Shown: piece after piece, positions 1 through 5,972 of the stretch | Position numbering within the stretch: position 1 is the first letter of the stretch | How the letters are laid out: each line of letters starts with the position of its first letter | Source of the DNA: an uncultured Atopobiaceae bacterium | Lineage (GTDB): Bacteria > Actinomycetota > Coriobacteriia > Coriobacteriales > Atopobiaceae | Reading direction: 5' to 3' | NCBI GenBank assembly: GCA_947303905.1 | Contig: CAMYZR010000013.1 | Coordinates: 1 to 13,856 of the forward strand | Length of the DNA stretch: 13,856 nucleotides | Notes under the pieces: model-generated | What the model saw: the letters and a program-made list of their open reading frames with translations, nothing else | Told to the model about the DNA's origin: nothing | Databases searched by the model: none | Position numbers and translations under genes: made by a program

Positions 1-693
1 TACGCGCGAGGCGGGCGTGTCAAAGGGAACGACCGTCACGTCGCAACCGACGTCTGCGAGCCCCTCCTCGATGCCGCGCTTCTCGCCGCAGTCGTAGGCT
101 ACCACGCGCAGAGCCTGACGACCCGCTTCTTCGCGCGAGCGAAGTGCCTGTGGTGTAGCGGGTACTACGCGTTCCTCGCGGGGCGACACGTCGGCCACAA
201 AGTTGTGTGCGCTGATGGCGGGGCTGGCGGCAACGCGGGCTACCAGGCTCTCGGGGCTGAGGTCTACCGTGGAGATGGCTGCCCGCATGGCCCCGGCGCT
301 GCGGATGCGCAGCGTGAGGGCGCGGGTGTCCACTCCCTCGATGGCAATCACTCCGCGGTCGCGCAAGAAGTCGGGAAAGGTGCCCACAGACTGCCAGTTT
401 GACGGTGTGTGGCACAGGTCGCGCACCACCAGGCCGCGTAGTGCAGTGCCGCCCGATTGCATTGCCGCCTCACTCACGCCGTAGTTGCCCACCTGCGGAT
501 AGGTGAGCGTCACAATTTGCCCGGCGTAGCTCGGGTCGGTCACGATTTCCTGATAGCCCACCATCGAGGTGTTGAAGACAACCTCGCCAAAGGCCTCGCC
601 CAAGGCACCGCAAGCGCGGCCGAAAAAGCAGGTCCCATCCTCAAGCGCAAGCAAGGCCTGCGGCTGACTTCCTTCGGACACAAGCAGGTTCAT
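1..693 (-). CDS. carA: Carbamoyl-phosphate synthase small (glutaminase) subunit, partial (N-terminal 231 residues)
   Basis: CarA hydrolyses glutamine and passes ammonia to the large subunit CarB, which makes carbamoyl phosphate for pyrimidine and arginine synthesis in the cytoplasm. The visible 231 residues are the N-terminal CPSase small-chain domain: ALEDGTCFFGRA near the start, then GEVVFNTSMVGYQEIVTDPSYAGQIV, TYPQVGNYGV, and IEGVDTRALT. The last ~25 residues (VVAYDCGEKRGIEEGL) open the class-I glutamine amidotransferase domain, so its catalytic Cys/His/Glu lie beyond base 1. The family is usually about 350-380 residues, so about a third is missing because of the window edge, not because of mutation. 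The start is the ATG at 691-693, with GAGGAG at 701-706 (minus strand) about seven bases upstream. carB would be expected next, outside the window. The gene is divergent from purF. Identification is firm from the family motifs. Confidence 0.95.
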   Translation of the reverse strand, partial: MNLLVSEGSQPQALLALEDGTCFFGRACGALGEAFGEVVFNTSMVGYQEIVTDPSYAGQIVTLTYPQVGNYGVSEAAMQSGGTALRGLVVRDLCHTPSNWQSVGTFPDFLRDRGVIAIEGVDTRALTLRIRSAGAMRAAISTVDLSPESLVARVAASPAISAHNFVADVSPREERVVPATPQALRSREEAGRQALRVVAYDCGEKRGIEEGLADVGCDVTVVPFDTPASRV

Positions 694-820
694 CTTGGTG
701 CTCCTCACATGAGTCCAGAACTCTCGAAAGACAAGTCTATTGCCCCGCAAAACCTGTCCCATAATCCGTTCCAAAGCCGCTACGAGCTGGACAAACGCAG
801 GTCATCGCATGGACACTCAA

Positions 821-873
821 TTGTTGCGGGCCCGTCTTTGCCCTGACGCAAAGACGCAATCGTCTCGCAACAG
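821..873. promoter_or_regulatory. Nested inverted repeats upstream of purF (operator or leader structure)
   Basis: A perfect 8-bp dyad, GTCTTTGC (834-841) and GCAAAGAC (848-855), is separated by six bases. It lies inside an outer stem of TGTTGCG (822-828) with CGCAACA (866-872), extendable by G-T pairs at both ends. A competing hairpin, AGACG (852-856) with CGTCT (861-865) and loop CAAT, shares bases with the 3' arms of both other stems, so the structures exclude each other. There is also a GACGCAA direct repeat (845-851 and 853-859). The arrangement fits a repressor operator between divergent nucleotide genes, or an RNA switch in the purF leader 40-100 bases before the start. There is no U-tract, so it is not a classic terminator. 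The repeats are seen directly; the function is inferred. Confidence 0.45.
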
Positions 874-912
874 GCTCACTGCAGCATGGATTCGGCATTC
901 GTGAGGGCTCTG

Positions 913-920
913 GGAGGGAG
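913..920 (+). promoter_or_regulatory. purF ribosome binding site
   Basis: GGAGGGAG lies immediately before the ATG at 922. The upstream in-frame ATG at 886 has no comparable purine-rich site. Starting at 922 also gives an 11-residue propeptide before the catalytic cysteine, the same length as in B. subtilis PurF. This site therefore decides the start. Confidence 0.7.
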
Positions 921-921
921 C

Positions 922-2364
922 ATGCGAGAAGACTGCGATTGCCTGCGCGAGGAGTGCGGGATCTTTGGCGTCTGGTCGCCTGGGCAGGATGCGACACGTC
1001 TCGTGTACTTCGGCCTCAAGGCCTTGCAGCACCGGGGGCAGGAATCCGCGGGCATTGCCGCGGCCGACGGGGGCAGCATCCTGATGAGAAAGGGCCTCGG
1101 TCTCGTTGACCAGGTCATCTCCCAAGGTGACATCGCGGCGCTCAAAGGCAAGGCGGCCATCGGGCACGTGCGCTACGCCACTTCTGGCGCACGCGACTGG
1201 CAATGCGCCCAACCCCACCTGTCGAGCCTCGATGACGCTGTCATCGCCCTTGCGCACAATGGCACGCTCGTCAACGCAGATGAAGTGCGCGACAGGCTCT
1301 CGAGGCAGGGCGTGCGGTTTCGCAGCGACAGCGACAGCGAGACGGCTGTGTCTCTCATAGGGCTGAAGGCCGTGCACCTCCACAGCGTTTGCGAGGGAAT
1401 CCGGCATATGATGGCACATCTCAAGGGTGGGTATGCGATCGTCTTGCTCTGTGAGGATGCTCTCTACGCCTTCCGCGACCCTCATGGCATCAGGCCCCTC
1501 GTCCTTGGAAGCCTCGGAAAACCTGATGGGGGCTTATGGGTCGTCTCCAGCGAGACCTGTGCGCTCGATGCCATCGGTGCCCGTTTTGTGCGCGAGGTGC
1601 GCCCCGGCGAGATCGTGCGCATTTCCGACGAGGGGCTGTCGAGCGAGCAGGGAACACCAGCCCTTGCCGAGGCGCGCTGTGTCTTCGAGCACGTCTACTT
1701 CTCGCGCCCCGATTCCATGGAGCGTGGCAGCACCATGTATGGCATGCGCTTCTTGATGGGGCGTCGCTTGGCTCGCGAAGCGCCCGTCGATGCGGACCTG
1801 GTCATCGGTGTCCCCGACTCGGGCTTGCCACCAGCCGAGGGCTACGCCGCCGAGCTGGGCATTCGCTATGGCGAGGGGTTCATCAAGAACCGCTATGTGG
1901 CTCGCACCTTCATCGAGCCGACCCAAAGCATGCGTGAGCTGGGCGTTCGCATGAAGCTGAACGCGCTGCATGACAGCGTCCGTGGCAAGCGAGTTGTGAT
2001 GGTCGACGACTCCATCGTGCGAGGGACGACGATGCGACAGCTCGTCCGCATGCAGCGCGACGCCGGTGCGCGCGAGGTGCATGTGCGCATCATGTGCCCG
2101 GAGGTCAGCTGGCCCTGCTTCTACGGGATTGACACCGACACGCAGGACCAGCTGATAAGCGCACGACACTCTTCCGATGAGATCTGCTCGTTCATCGGTG
2201 CGGACTCCCTCGCCTTTCTGTCGCTGCCGGGGCTCCTGCAGTGCGTGCCTACGGGTGGGTACTGTACTGCCTGCTATACGGGTCGCTATCCCGTACAGAT
2301 ACCCCAACGGCTACGAGAGGGGCACTTTCTCGCGGGGAGCCACCCACTCTTCCCTGAAGCATAG
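922..2364 (+). CDS. purF: Amidophosphoribosyltransferase (glutamine PRPP amidotransferase)
   Basis: PurF catalyses the first committed step of purine synthesis: PRPP plus glutamine gives phosphoribosylamine. From the ATG at 922 the protein has 480 residues, normal for the family. The N-terminal Ntn-hydrolase glutaminase domain has the nucleophile Cys12 in ECGIFGVW after an 11-residue propeptide that should be cleaved off. QHRGQESAGI, RYATSG, HNGTLVN and SDSETA follow. The C-terminal phosphoribosyltransferase domain carries the PRPP loop VVMVDDSIVRGTT (about 358-370). Four cysteines match the 4Fe-4S ligands of the B. subtilis-type enzyme: Cys253 (RCVFEHVYFSRPDS), Cys399 (PCFYGID), Cys448 and Cys451 (YCTACYTGRYP). 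The enzyme is therefore probably oxygen-sensitive, in line with an anaerobic lifestyle. purM often follows purF elsewhere; here the next gene is convergent, so purF is probably transcribed alone. It is the only plus-strand gene in the window. Confidence 0.97.
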   Translation: MREDCDCLREECGIFGVWSPGQDATRLVYFGLKALQHRGQESAGIAAADGGSILMRKGLGLVDQVISQGDIAALKGKAAIGHVRYATSGARDWQCAQPHLSSLDDAVIALAHNGTLVNADEVRDRLSRQGVRFRSDSDSETAVSLIGLKAVHLHSVCEGIRHMMAHLKGGYAIVLLCEDALYAFRDPHGIRPLVLGSLGKPDGGLWVVSSETCALDAIGARFVREVRPGEIVRISDEGLSSEQGTPALAEARCVFEHVYFSRPDSMERGSTMYGMRFLMGRRLAREAPVDADLVIGVPDSGLPPAEGYAAELGIRYGEGFIKNRYVARTFIEPTQSMRELGVRMKLNALHDSVRGKRVVMVDDSIVRGTTMRQLVRMQRDAGAREVHVRIMCPEVSWPCFYGIDTDTQDQLISARHSSDEICSFIGADSLAFLSLPGLLQCVPTGGYCTACYTGRYPVQIPQRLREGHFLAGSHPLFPEA

Positions 2365-2365
2365 G

Positions 2366-2405
2366 GGCGCCGGGCCCGCTGACCAATGTCGACGGGCTCG
2401 GCGCC
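2366..2405. terminator. GC-rich stem-loop between convergent genes (possible bidirectional terminator)
   Basis: GGCGCCGGGCCCG (2366-2378) pairs with CGGGCTCGGCGCC (2393-2405): 13 pairs, one of them G-T, around a 14-base loop that can itself form GAC/GTC. It begins two bases after the purF stop and lies 21 bases beyond the aminotransferase stop on the other strand, so it is well placed for both convergent transcripts. Neither strand has a clear T-run after the stem, so it is an imperfect intrinsic terminator or an RNA 3'-end stabiliser. Confidence 0.55.
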
Positions 2406-2426
2406 ATCAGATTCCTAGTATGTGCC

Positions 2427-3644
2427 TTACCCGGCAAGAGCCTCGATTGATGCCCTGAGAATCCCGCACGCCACATCGCAGTCGTCCGTTGTCACGATGA
2501 GCGGTGGAACCAACCGTATGACGTCATTTCCGATTGCGGTGAGCAACAGGTGACGACGCACGCACTCGTGCTTGAGCTCGACCGCATCGATGGCGTCATC
2601 GAATTCGATGCCAATCATAAGGCCCTGACCGCGTACCTCACGCACATGGGGCAGCATGGCTAACCTCTTCATGAGGTAGCTTCCCACTCGCCTTGCATTG
2701 CCCGCTAGGTCGTGGGAGAGCAGCTCATCGACCTGTGCCAATGCCGCCGCGCAGCTGACCGGATGCCCGCCAAACGTGCTCCCGTGTGAGCCTGCCGAGA
2801 AGGCCGTGGCCACCTCGGACGTCGCGCAGATGGCCCCTATGGGCATGCCTCCGCCCAGCGCCTTGGCCATCGAGACGATATCGGGCTTGATGCCGTAGTG
2901 CATGTAGCTCATGACCTTACCTGTCCGGCACCATCCGGTCTGCACCTCATCAATAAGCAGCAGCATCTCGTTCTGGTCACAGAACTCCCTCAGGCCGCCC
3001 ATGAACTCTTGCGTGGCTGGATGGATGCCGCCCTCGCCTTGGACCGGCTCCACCATGATGGCAATGGTGTTCTCGGTGCAGGCGTCCTTGAACGCCTGCA
3101 GGTCATTGTAGGGCGCATACGAGAATCCGTAGGTCATCGGTCCGTAGCCCACCTGACAACCGTTGCCTGGCTGCCCTGTCGCCGACATGGCCCCAAAGGT
3201 CCGACCATGGAACCCCATCTTGGCCGTGACGATGTGGTAGCGATTGGGGCCATAGGTCTCGATGCCGTACTTGCGGGCCATCTTGATCATGGCCTCGTTG
3301 GCCTCGGCGCCGGAGTTCTGGTAGAAGATCTTGTCCATGCCGATGGTCTGACAGACCTTCTCGGCCAGCAGTGCCTGCGGGATGGTGTAGGGATAGTTAA
3401 AGGTCTGCATCAACGTGCGAGCCTGCTCGACCACGGCCTCGACCACTCGCTCGTTGCAGTTGCCCGCGGAGTTTACGGCGATTCCCGCATAGAAGTCGAG
3501 GTATGGCACGCCGTTCTCGTTGTATATGTACTGGTCTTTGGCGCTCTCAGCCAAAAAGTCGAAACGCTCGTAGGTCTCAATCATGTAGGTGCTGACCTTG
3601 TTCTTGATGTCTTGGGCAGTCAACCCCGTCTCTGCGAGTCTCAT
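2427..3644 (-). CDS. Class-III PLP aminotransferase of the acetylornithine/ornithine aminotransferase group
   Basis: This 405-residue protein is a complete fold-type I, class-III aminotransferase. Visible landmarks are SGAEANEA (111-118) for phosphate binding, HGRTFGA (146-152), EPVQGEGG (199-206), IDEVQTG (231-237) with Asp232 facing the pyridine nitrogen, the Schiff-base Lys261 in SMAKALGGGMPIGA, and GSTFGGHP (288-295). The closest group is ArgD-like, which transfers the delta-amino group of N-acetylornithine, ornithine or a similar amino acid to 2-oxoglutarate. The usual GHxHP-like motif reads AGNCNERV (60-67) here, lacking both histidines, so exact specificity is uncertain. No argB, argC or argJ is nearby. 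Instead it is the last gene of a transporter operon, 18 bases after the kinase-like gene, which suggests it acts on the imported amino acid. It starts at the ATG at 3642-3644 with AAAGGAG upstream. Alternatives are succinylornithine, ornithine or GABA-type transamination. Confidence 0.8.
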   Translation of the reverse strand: MRLAETGLTAQDIKNKVSTYMIETYERFDFLAESAKDQYIYNENGVPYLDFYAGIAVNSAGNCNERVVEAVVEQARTLMQTFNYPYTIPQALLAEKVCQTIGMDKIFYQNSGAEANEAMIKMARKYGIETYGPNRYHIVTAKMGFHGRTFGAMSATGQPGNGCQVGYGPMTYGFSYAPYNDLQAFKDACTENTIAIMVEPVQGEGGIHPATQEFMGGLREFCDQNEMLLLIDEVQTGWCRTGKVMSYMHYGIKPDIVSMAKALGGGMPIGAICATSEVATAFSAGSHGSTFGGHPVSCAAALAQVDELLSHDLAGNARRVGSYLMKRLAMLPHVREVRGQGLMIGIEFDDAIDAVELKHECVRRHLLLTAIGNDVIRLVPPLIVTTDDCDVACGILRASIEALAG

Positions 3645-3662
3645 GGCCTCGCTCCTTTCTCG

Positions 3663-4319
3663 TCACGCCTCCGCCTGGATGTCATCGGCATCCACAAACT
3701 CCTTGATCAGCAGGTATTGCTCTATCAGGCGCACGCAGTCGTGGATGCCCACCTTCTCGCTGTTGAGCGTCATGTCGTAGTTCACGGGATTGGTCCAGTA
3801 GTTGCCATGCGTGTAGTAGGCGTAGTAGTCAGCACGGTACTGGTCGGTCCTGCTGATGGTCGCGTGCGCCACCTTCTCCGTCACGCCCATGTGCTCCATG
3901 GTTCGCTGTACGCAGAAGGACCGCGGCGCCTCGATGTAGACGCTCACCACGTTCTCGCGGTCGCGCAGCACGTAGTCGGCGCACTTTCCCACAATCACGC
4001 ATGACTCCTGATCCGCGAGGTTGCGGATGATCTCGCATTGGTAGCCAAACAGCTCGTCATCCGAGGTGAAACGCTCGGTGCGCGCAATGTAGCTCCTCGC
4101 CCGGGGAAGCCCTCGCATGAAGCTCGAGAACCCTCCGTGCTCCCTGACCTTCTCGTTGACCTCCTGAAAGAGCCGTTCGTCAAGCCCGCTCATCTGGCTG
4201 GCGAGCGTGAGGATGCGGTTTTCGTAACAGTGGATGCCCAGGTCCTTGGCCAAAAGGGAGGCTATCTCCTTGCCTCCCGAGCCAAACCCTCGGGCAAAGG
4301 TGACCACAAACCTCTTCAT
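3663..4319 (-). CDS. Cytidylate kinase-like family protein
   Basis: This 218-residue protein belongs to the cytidylate kinase-like family (Cytidylate_kin2 type). These are P-loop proteins related to, but distinct from, the housekeeping Cmk. The N-terminus has the characteristic ARGFGSGGKEIASLLAKDL (9-27), a variant P-loop in which GSGGKE replaces the usual GKS/T. IVGKCADYVL (109-118), and the tail with RTDQYRADYYAYYTHGNYW followed by YDMTLNSEKVG (181-191), are also typical of this family. I have no basis for naming a substrate; nucleotide phosphorylation is only family-level inference. It lies 55 bases downstream of the ABC ATPase gene and 18 bases upstream of the aminotransferase, all on the same strand, so it is probably co-transcribed. 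The start is the ATG at 4317-4319, with GGAGGT (4331-4336) eleven bases upstream, a rather long spacer. Confidence 0.8.
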   Translation of the reverse strand: MKRFVVTFARGFGSGGKEIASLLAKDLGIHCYENRILTLASQMSGLDERLFQEVNEKVREHGGFSSFMRGLPRARSYIARTERFTSDDELFGYQCEIIRNLADQESCVIVGKCADYVLRDRENVVSVYIEAPRSFCVQRTMEHMGVTEKVAHATISRTDQYRADYYAYYTHGNYWTNPVNYDMTLNSEKVGIHDCVRLIEQYLLIKEFVDADDIQAEA

Positions 4320-4374
4320 GGGTGTCTTCGACCTCCGTCCGTTCTCGATGCGCTGCGCGTGGCGATCTGTTGGG

Positions 4375-5115
4375 TCACGCAGCCAGGTACCTGCTCAGGA
4401 ACTCTCTTGTGCGCGGGCTCTTGGGGTTGGTGAACAGCTCGCTGGGAGGCGCGTCCTCGACCACGTAGCCGCGGTCCATGAAGACGGTGCGTGTCGACAC
4501 GTCACGTGCAAACGCCATCTCATGCGTCACGACCACCATCGTGAGCCCGGTGCTCGCAAGCTGCTTCATGACACCCAGGACCTCGCCGACCATCTCGGGG
4601 TCAAGGGCCGAGGTCGGCTCGTCAAAGAGCAGGACCTCCGGATTCATGCAGAGCGACCGGGCAATGGCCACGCGCTGCTTTTGTCCGCCGGAGAGCTGCG
4701 ATGGCTTCGCGTTGATGAAGGGGGCCATGCCCACCTCCTTCAGATGCTCGATTGCTCTGCCAAATGCCTCCTCCTTGGAAAGGTGCAGGACCTTCCTGGT
4801 GCAGAGCATGCAGTTTTCGAGCACCGTCAGGTTGTTGAATAGGTTGAAGGACTGGAACACCATTCCCACCTTGGCGCGATACTCGTTGACGTCACGCTGC
4901 GCGTCACCAACCTCATGTCCGTGGAAGAACACCTTGCCTGTCGTCTGGTGCTCCAGGCGGTTGATGCACCGAAGCAGGGTCGACTTGCCCGAGCCGGATG
5001 ACCCCACGATGCAGATGATCTCCCCCTCATGGACCTCGAGGTCTATCTTGCGAAGCACCTCATGGTCGCCGAACGACTTGCCTAGGTCCTGTATGTTCAA
5101 GATGGCTTCGTCCAT
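4375..5115 (-). CDS. Polar amino acid ABC transporter, ATP-binding subunit
   Basis: This is the cytoplasmic ATPase of an amino acid importer of the GlnQ/HisP/ArtP type: 246 residues, normal length. The motifs occur in order: Walker A GSSGSGKST (38-46), Q-loop Gln88 in VFQSFNLF, signature LSGGQKQR (141-148), Walker B VLLFDEPTSALD (161-172), and switch His198 in VTHEM. NLFNNLTVLEN and the PPSELF tail are typical of the polar amino acid subfamily. The start is the ATG at 5113-5115 with GAGGAG upstream (5121-5126). Eleven bases separate it from the permease stop, so the two are translated from one message. Which amino acid is carried cannot be read from the ATPase. Confidence 0.95.
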   Translation of the reverse strand: MDEAILNIQDLGKSFGDHEVLRKIDLEVHEGEIICIVGSSGSGKSTLLRCINRLEHQTTGKVFFHGHEVGDAQRDVNEYRAKVGMVFQSFNLFNNLTVLENCMLCTRKVLHLSKEEAFGRAIEHLKEVGMAPFINAKPSQLSGGQKQRVAIARSLCMNPEVLLFDEPTSALDPEMVGEVLGVMKQLASTGLTMVVVTHEMAFARDVSTRTVFMDRGYVVEDAPPSELFTNPKSPRTREFLSRYLAA

Positions 5116-5126
5116 GGTGTCTCCTC

Positions 5127-5894
5127 TTAGTCGCCTTCTAGGTATTCGACGGCCAGCGCATAGTCATCGGTATCCCTCATGTGCCGCTCGACCAGCAGGA
5201 ACACCTGGTTGAAGGCGAAGCACAGGACAAAGTAGATGACGGCGATGACCAGGTAGCTCTCGAAGTACTTGTAGTAGTTGCCGCCGACGGTCTTGGCGGC
5301 CATGAACAGCTCCTGGACCGCAATGACGTTGAGCACCGAGGTCATCTTGAGATTGGTCAGGAAGGTGTTCGCCATCTCGGGCATGACGTTCTGGAACGCC
5401 TGGGGAAGCACCACGTAGAGCATCGTCTTCATGGGGGACATCCCCATGGAAAGCGCACCCTCGCGCTGCCCCGCGTCGATTGATCCGATGCCGCCGCGTA
5501 CCGTCTCGGCCATGTAGGCACCCGTGTTGAGCACCGTGACCACGATGCCCGCGACCACAGGCGTCATCTCGAAGCCCGCTTGGCGGACGCCGTAATAGAT
5601 GATCATGGCCTGCACGATCATGGGCGTGTCGCGAAACGCCTCGACATACAGGGTTGCCACGAGCTTGGCGAGGCGGATGGCCACCCGCTTTACCAGCGGG
5701 TCTCCCGTGCTGCTACCAAGGTCTTGGATGATGCCCACGACATAGCCCAGCACAAAACCGAGAAGCGTGCCAATAGTGGCTATGTAGAGGGTGAGCCCCG
5801 TGCCCTCGATGAACATGCCGAGGTACTTGCGGGTCAGAAACAGCATCCATTCGATGGAGTTCTGGGGATCAGTGATTTCAAAGAGATTCAACAC
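5127..5894 (-). CDS. Polar amino acid ABC transporter, permease subunit
   Basis: This is the membrane subunit of the importer (His/Glu/Gln/Arg permease type, BPD_transp_1 fold): 255 residues. Hydrophobic segments lie at roughly 25-57, 92-102, 112-128, 185-200 and 213-235. The ATPase-contacting EAA loop is EGALSMGMSPMKTMLYVVLP (145-164), and EAFRDTPMIVQ (85-95) is the usual signature of this family. The start is GTG at 5892-5894, after GAGGAGGGCAC. The adjacent TTG would give a better-spaced ribosome binding site and cannot be excluded. With one permease gene, the channel is presumably a homodimer. It lies 78 bases after the binding-protein gene, separated by a hairpin, and 11 bases before the ATPase gene. 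Confidence 0.94.
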   Translation of the reverse strand: MLNLFEITDPQNSIEWMLFLTRKYLGMFIEGTGLTLYIATIGTLLGFVLGYVVGIIQDLGSSTGDPLVKRVAIRLAKLVATLYVEAFRDTPMIVQAMIIYYGVRQAGFEMTPVVAGIVVTVLNTGAYMAETVRGGIGSIDAGQREGALSMGMSPMKTMLYVVLPQAFQNVMPEMANTFLTNLKMTSVLNVIAVQELFMAAKTVGGNYYKYFESYLVIAVIYFVLCFAFNQVFLLVERHMRDTDDYALAVEYLEGD

Positions 5895-5911
5895 GTGCCC
5901 TCCTCTGCCAG

Positions 5912-5948
5912 GCTCACTCGATAAGCCACGTTGGCTTTCCGGGTGAGC
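5912..5948 (-). promoter_or_regulatory. Intercistronic hairpin between binding-protein and permease genes
   Basis: Arms 5912-5920 (GCTCACTCG) and 5940-5948 (CGGGTGAGC) pair over nine positions, one of them G-T. After a 2x2 internal loop, AAGCCA (5923-5928) pairs with TGGCTT (5932-5937) around a 3-base loop. No T-run follows on the minus strand, so full termination is unlikely. Such stem-loops after binding-protein genes commonly protect the upstream message from 3' decay, or cause partial read-through, so that binding protein exceeds permease. The structure is seen; the role is inferred. Confidence 0.6.
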
Positions 5949-5972
5949 TGCGGTGGGTCTGTCCTGATATCG

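Larger units (their letters stand above)
694..921. other. Divergent carA/purF intergenic region
   Basis: This 228-base gap should hold the promoters of both carA (leftward) and purF (rightward). It contains the dyad described at 821-873. A CATAAT hexamer at 760-765 on the plus strand resembles a -10 element, but I see no good -35 at the right distance, so I do not call a promoter. I recognise no purine or other riboswitch, no T-box motif and no Bacillus-type PurR box. An ATG at 886 is in frame with purF but has no ribosome binding site, so this stretch is treated as leader. Confidence 0.6.

Noticed and set aside
760..765. CATAAT as a purF -10 promoter element
   Set aside because: It matches five of six consensus bases, but no acceptable -35 lies 16-18 bases upstream, so a single hexamer is not enough.
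817..1485. Minus-strand frames opposite the start of purF
   Set aside because: PurF is unambiguous in the other direction, and these frames show no conserved features.
2898..4004. A 368-codon plus-strand frame opposite the aminotransferase and kinase-like genes
   Set aside because: It spans two real minus-strand genes and their gap, with a Val/Leu/His-rich composition and no recognisable domain; it is a shadow frame.
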